DNA from: Hermodice carunculata
Taxonomy: Eukaryota > Annelida > Polychaeta > Eunicida > Amphinomidae
Assembly: GCA_964020975.1 (NCBI GenBank)
Contig: OZ026613.1
Location: 66,513,892-66,577,891, forward strand
DNA: 64,000 nt
Reading direction: 5' to 3'
A program made the translations under genes and the position numbers. Of this stretch, positions 58,988 through 64,000 are shown one piece after another. The notes under the pieces were generated by a model. That model made no database searches. It worked only from the letters and a program-made list of their open reading frames with translations, and was not told the origin of the DNA. Numbering within the stretch: the stretch's first letter is position 1; each line of letters begins with the position of its first letter.

Positions 58988-59140
58988 CAGTGAAGCCTCC
59001 CTATTCCGAACCTCCTTGGGACCGGAAAAAGTGTTCAGTATAGCGAGGTGTTCGGTATAGGGAGGTTTGATAGCATTGAAAGTATATATTCGGGACCGAG
59101 AAATGGTGTTCAGTATAGTGAGGTGTTCGGTATATGGAGG

Positions 59141-59143
<3 letters not shown>
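58988..59143. mobile_element. pogo/Tigger-type MITE, sister of 12550
   Basis: CAGTGAAGCCTCCCTATTCC, then GGGACCGGAAAAAGTGTTCA and TGATAGCATTGAAAGTATAT. It runs parallel to 12550-12727 for its whole length. The right terminus has been lost where a TA microsatellite begins. Confidence 0.8.
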
Positions 59144-59198
<55 letters not shown>

Positions 59199-59248
59199 GT
59201 TTGTCTCGGTTGCCCCTTCTAGTTTGATCTCCACCTTGCTGTGCAGCT

Positions 59249-59315
<67 letters not shown>

Positions 59316-59369
59316 GTTTGTCTCGGTTGCCCCTTCTAGTTTGATCTCCACCTTGCTGTGCAGCTGTGT
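59140..59369. repeat. 117-bp tandem duplication containing (TA)n(CA)n
   Basis: Two copies of (TA)n(CA)n followed by CGTTTGTCTCGGTTGCCCCT and ending GTGCAGCTGTG. The period is 117 bases and the non-repetitive parts are identical. Confidence 0.95.
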
Positions 59370-60290
59370 AGAAAGAAGCCCTTCCTACAGGTTGCTAGTG
59401 CCTGGACTCATCTTGCAATACATAGCTACACAGAAGATGAGCATCAAATTACAAAGGGACATATGCACGCACGCACATACACACAAACATATACTTTTTA
59501 TTGCTGCAAGAGACTATTATATATACTTTTTTAAGCATAATATAGAGAAAGAAGAAATATGTAAAGCCTGTTAATCATTAAATCATTAAAGAAATATGTA
59601 AAGCCTTGATATAGGCGTGCTGAAACTGGCTAAAATGAACTGTGGTCTTTCTACTCTGTGTGTTGATTAGAAGCCACATTTTACTTTACTGCCTTTCTCT
59701 TCTATTCTTGACATCTTTAATTAGATCCTCAAACATCCCTGGATTGAGATTTATCTTAGTTTCTGCCTTACCTATATATATATATATGTTAGGTGTATAA
59801 TACTTGGACTGTGGATTATAAAATCCTGACTAGAGAGGCATCTGTGCACAAGTCACACCAGGAAGATTTAGTATGCTTTCACATTCTCATATTAACAGTT
59901 TGCAGATTGGAGAGAATATTATATGGGCACATTTGTCATGTGAATTACTAGCTTTCTGTACCACAATATAGAATCACGCTGGGAACTAATAGAAATAAAC
60001 AGGAGCAGTCTCATCAGAAGTGACCTAACAGCTGTGAAAATATGACATGATAACAAAATTGACTTTATGGTGGGAACACTACTTGTATGAGAATGGTAGT
60101 TTGTTATGTCAGCAGAGAGGAACTGTAGATTTACACCCGTCTCTTAATCGATACCTGTGGTGTGTGTTTCTGTCTTGCCAATAAGTAAGCGTCTGTGTGG
60201 GCAAATGATATTGCAGGTTGGTGGTTGGTTGGTGCCAGTGATGTTGCTTTAACTGAAATTGGGTGTGTTTAGTCTGTTTCTTTGTTTGCA
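59370..60290. other. no gene seen
   Basis: A 31-bp-scale duplication of 'gaaatatgtaaagcct' lies at 59555-59610. Otherwise nothing recognisable. Confidence 0.5.
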
Positions 60291-61250
60291 TTTATTGACT
60301 TGTCAGTAAGCTGAGCTCACCCTCTGGTCTATCATCTGTTGTCATCTTCTGCCATCTATCTGTCCATCATCAATTCATACTTCACAAGTTATGTAAAAAA
60401 TTGTTGCTGCAAGCTTGTCAGACTTAGTGGAGATGGACCTTGGGTAAGTGTCCACTAAGTTTGTTTGATTGGTCATTCTACATTGATTTGGGGACTTTCT
60501 TTGATTATTTTTTATTCATTTTTAAGAAAAAGATGAAAGGCTTCTCTAAAATTGCCTTGTCAATCACTTTGAAATCACTCAGGAACACCACAGAGTGTCC
60601 CAAGAGTATCATATGTTCAACAGGTGGTGCTGCAATTTAGTGCTGTTTTCTATGATTTTTTGTGGGTTTCTTATAAGTTTTTACTTTTCTAAAATCTCCT
60701 TCTGGATTTTCTTTAATTTTGGTAGGAATGAATTGACTGCCCACTAAAATTGTTCATTTAGCAAGGAGGGTAGAATAGAATTCTACCCTCCTTGATTTCA
60801 CTAGTAATGCTTGTGTTATTTCCTGGTATTCAATGAGTGTGTAAAATTTCTTGAGTATAAAGTTGAGTATACATGTATATTTAAATAGCCTGGCAAATAT
60901 ATGGATTATAACTGGTGCAAATGCATACATTTATATTCCCCCACCTCCAGGCCAGTGGTCAGATCTTCTTCAACTTGTTTGGAATGTTCCTTGGGTGGGT
61001 CTTTATGGTTTTGATCCAATGATTTTCTAGATTTTTCAGTGATAACATATTCTTTCTTTATGTTTTTTTGTTTTTTGTTTTTGTTTTTGTTTTTGTTTTT
61101 TGTTGGGCAGGGGGGGGGGGGGGAGGGATGGCTCTGCAAAAGGCTTCTTCTCAGAAACTCCAGCACTTAAATTCCTTGAAAAATCACATATGAACACTGT
61201 CTGGTAACCCTAGAAATTGGATACATTTTATATGAATGTCAAGAATCGTA
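60291..61250 (+). repeat. 'AGCTGA / GTCATC' dispersed repeat, copy 5 (diverged)
   Basis: It starts TTGACTTGTCAGTAAGCTGA, then GTCTATCATCTGTTGTCATC, GGAGATGGACCTTGGGTAAG and ACATTGATTTGGGGAC. These are degraded forms of the units at 36626 and 48792. A second half-unit begins near 60940. A G run lies at 61110. Confidence 0.55.
60762..60794. repeat. perfect 15-bp palindrome
   Basis: The arms CAAGGAGGGTAGAAT and ATTCTACCCTCCTTG are separated by AGA. A terminator-like reading has no meaning here. It is more likely a foldback repeat, given its relative at 57825. Confidence 0.9.
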
Positions 61251-63686
61251 TGTTTGCTTAGCAGTGAACTTACAAAATTTACATTCAGTCAGATTTGAAA
61301 TCATTGGCCTTGATGTTCGCATAGCAGAATCTGAACCATTCAGGCAGCCTCAGAACTTAAAGCAAAGCTTGAGGTTCCTGGGTGCTGGGGTAGATTAAAT
61401 TCTCCAATATAAATTGAAAAGGACCGATTCAATGTTTATTCTAAACTGTTAAAAACATATATTTCTTTGATTTTACCCACAAGGCACATAAAATGTTTCA
61501 GTTTTGCAGTCAAGTCTGTGCACGTCTTGTCATGTTGTTTTCCACAGTGGCCATTCTTGGATGCTTGGTATTTATCTGCAGCTTATTTTGAGAGTTATTA
61601 AAGTTTTTGTGCCTCAGTGTGGTTTTGGGTCGTTCGTCCAACCTTCTATACAGACAATGTTCATTACCATGTTATCTCAAAAACACCAGTCCTGACAGAT
61701 TTCATTCAAATTTGGTACACAGTACTTGATGAGCCTGAGATAGACTGACAAGATTTCTGGATCACAGGGACCTAGTAATTCATTCCTGAGACCTGTTTAG
61801 TGATGAGCATGTGCTAAGTTTTCAGAGTGCTTGGTCAAAGTCCTCTTGTCCCTCAAGGTGTTCTTGGATTATAATAAATGTGTAATAAAGTTAAGTGCCT
61901 TATATTTTAGTAGTATATAACCTACCATACTTTTACATTGACCCAGTTATTCTGAGAACTCATTTTTCCTCATGACTTAAAAAGTTTTCATCTAAGTTTA
62001 AAGAAATTGAATTTAGAGATAGCTTGTGGATACGAACATGTGTGTTTGATGACATTTTATCGCACATGTTGAAGTTCAAGGTAATGTTTCTCCTGTCTTT
62101 TGTCATACCCTACTAACCTTAAAATGTGCCTTTCCTCACGACATTAAAAGTCTTCGTCTGATTTTAATGAAATTTAATTCAATGAATACTTTGTGTGTAT
62201 GTACATTCATATTGGCTCTTTATGTGTAAATATTCATGCTAAAATAAAGAACCAGAAAGGAGTTTATCTTGATGTGTGATGGTTATTCCCATAGGACTTC
62301 CTAATTGCGCTTACCAGTAATAGTGATACTATCAATGGGATAAATCAGACAGATATGGTAAGACCCCTCCGCAACATGAACAAGAAAAAAAGCTACTTTG
62401 TTTTTTTGGACAAGAATAAGCAGCCATCTTGCTGGGAGAAACCAGTTTTGTTAGATTAATTAGCATACATGCTGGGTACTCCTCACCTGAAAATACCTGG
62501 CGCAGAGCCATTTCACGGGGTCGTTGTCACCTGGATTTCTCCTTGCAAGCCTTGGCTACAGGGGTCTGCAACGACTAAACTTCAAAGAAGATCCAATAAC
62601 TCAACCTAATTGCTATTATGTAATCAGTGAGATAACACTTTAGTCAACAGATGAGGGGATCTTATTAACTTTGTTCATTAACTTCTCTCTTCAAATTTAG
62701 ACGAAAATGTGGTTATCATGTTTAATTTTGAGAAAATGCCATATTAAATTGACACATTGATCATAAAATCAGCTGTCAGAAAGTGAACTTGTGCCGTTCT
62801 TTTGTCCTAAGAAGCAGAGGAAAGTAAGCACAGCCAGCTGTTTTGGTAATTAAGATATTTAATGACAGTGAAAGACAACCTGGCAGAGAGTGTGTGCATA
62901 GTGATTAATGGCTGGCTTCAAAGAATATTAGACTTGGGTGGGGAAAATAGAAATGGAGGAAAATTTTTTTTTTTCTTGGAATCTGAGGTGTACACATTAT
63001 GTGCTCACAGCAGGTGACACATCAAACTGCATCTCTGCCCTGGTCTTGTCTTGAAACCGCAGATGAAGAGTGTTCTGTTTATTAGGGACTGAAACCCTCA
63101 TGCTTAAGGTCAAGGTCATATGGCCATCTGGTAAAAAATTGTCATGTTCACGTATTTTTCAGAGTGCAAAAATATCCCAGGCCACACAAACCCAACCCCT
63201 TTTGCAGATAGCCTTGCACATGTGTATTTGATGTGAAAGTGACTTCCACCGCACAGGATGCTGGGGTGTGAAGAGGTGCAAGCTGTAGAGTTGCCTATCT
63301 AAAATGCTGTGTTGCTAGCATTTGGAAATGGAATGAGCTCAACTGAAAGCATACAAACATCATAGAAATATAATATTAGATGACATGAATGTATGTGCTC
63401 TGAAAGGATTAGCTTTTCTGACCAATTCTTTAGCTTTGAAGTGGAAAAAATAGCGATGCAACTTTCCCAATTTTCACGCATTTAGCATGGAATAGACAGG
63501 GAATGCGGTCCCTGACCACATGGTGTCTCTACCAGTGCCCCCTTCCTCTCTGGGAGCAGATACGGGCAAATTTGTCAATGTTGGCATCCACGTAATGGGT
63601 AATGTCATCCCAGCATAATGAATGCACTCCTACACACATGCATTATGACATGCATTCTGTACAGCCAAATTGGTTACCTGTTATGT
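61251..63686. other. no gene seen
   Basis: Includes a short open stretch between AG and GT at about 62297-62359, too weak to call an exon. A GGTCAAGGTCATATGGCC block lies at 63110, like the ends of the dispersed repeats. Confidence 0.5.
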
Positions 63687-63929
63687 TTAACTCTTTAAGT
63701 GCCAACTGCGACTAAAGTTGAACTACTTACAATGAACTGCTCTGAATTATAATAAGGGTGCTAGATTCATGTTATCTGTGAAAAGACCTTTTATTCAAGT
63801 AACAACAGTTACATGGAATATGATGGTCCAGGTCAACAGCTTTTCTTGGCATGCCTTGGGCGCATTTTGCCAAAAACGTGCCAAGGAAAGCTGTTTACTC
63901 AGTCCAAAATGTGGAACTGAAAGAGTTAG
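63687..63929. mobile_element. TTAA-flanked MITE, copy D
   Basis: It starts TTAACTCTTTAAGTGCC and ends GGAACTGAAAGAGTTAG. The interior has GGTCAACAGCTTTTCTTGGC and its near-complement GCCAAGGAAAGCTGTTTACT, forming a strong internal hairpin. It is the same family as copies A-C. Confidence 0.65.
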
Positions 63930-64000
63930 AGTGCGGCATTGATTTTGCTCCAGTTTTGCAGGGGTATACACAGACTGATGGGGGTGATACCAGGGAGCTG

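Noticed and set aside
59001-59574. Frames rich in IYIYIY
   Set aside because: Produced by TA microsatellites within a tandem duplication.
60762-60794. Intrinsic terminator
   Set aside because: A perfect hairpin, but there is no T tract and no bacterial gene context.
62297-62359. 21-codon open stretch between AG and GT as a second LYRM1 exon
   Set aside because: It does not match the conserved LYRM1 sequence after the first exon, and such short open stretches are common by chance.

Overview
The window looks like nuclear DNA of a marine invertebrate. The signs are small exons in long AT-rich introns, a very frequent TACATGTA-type octamer, many scattered 'aggcctac' strings, Penelope-like elements with hammerhead ribozymes, and assembly gaps of exactly 200 N. 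An echinoderm or hemichordate is my best guess. A mollusc or cephalochordate is not excluded. The host-gene share is small and most of the window is repeats and fossils.

Host genes. One complete gene is readable: TAB1 (TAK1-binding protein 1, a PP2C-fold protein) on the minus strand, with seven coding exons between 18279 and 3551 that join in phase to 573 codons plus stop. A single exon of LYRM1 (mitochondrial LYR-motif family) lies on the plus strand at 46110-46300. Its later exons were not found. A possible first coding exon of an unknown plus-strand gene lies at 40945-41025.

Layout. 1-3.5 kb: TAB1 downstream flank. 3.5-18.3 kb: TAB1, whose introns hold TTAA-flanked and pogo/Tigger-type MITEs, a long hairpin, a GC-rich foldback cluster and a LINE endonuclease fragment. 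19.1-19.5 kb: two tRNA-derived SINE-like copies. 20.5-24.0 kb: a broken zinc-finger plus TatD nuclease gene split by a 1.7 kb TTAA-flanked DNA transposon. 24.1-31.0 kb: a broken Ty3/gypsy element on the same strand, itself hit by a 2.5 kb composite insertion and a solo LTR. 31.9-35.2 kb: a Penelope-like element with a GIY-YIG endonuclease and a well-formed hammerhead ribozyme, sitting inside an older repeat with an 8-bp target duplication. 36.6-39.7 kb: long dispersed repeats, including a tandem array of twelve ~147-bp monomers with nuclear-receptor-like palindromes. 41.9-43.7 and 47.6-50.4 kb: more dispersed repeats. 46.7-47.3 and 52.3-53.0 kb: two copies of an unfamiliar two-zinc-finger gene family. 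51.3-51.6 kb: a broken THAP domain. 51.9 kb: a decayed hammerhead. 53.2-54.7 kb: a second, more decayed Penelope-like element. 56-64 kb: MITEs, microsatellites and dispersed repeats.

Most notable points. (1) This TAB1 keeps the three PP2C metal-binding aspartates that human TAB1 has lost. (2) A zinc-finger/TatD unit abuts the end of a gypsy pol on the same strand, so the nuclease may be a captured extra gene of a retroelement family. (3) Three hammerhead motifs all have Penelope-type geometry. (4) There is a two-copy zinc-finger family with a conserved WEAT motif. (5) There is a higher-order tandem repeat with nucleosome-sized monomers.
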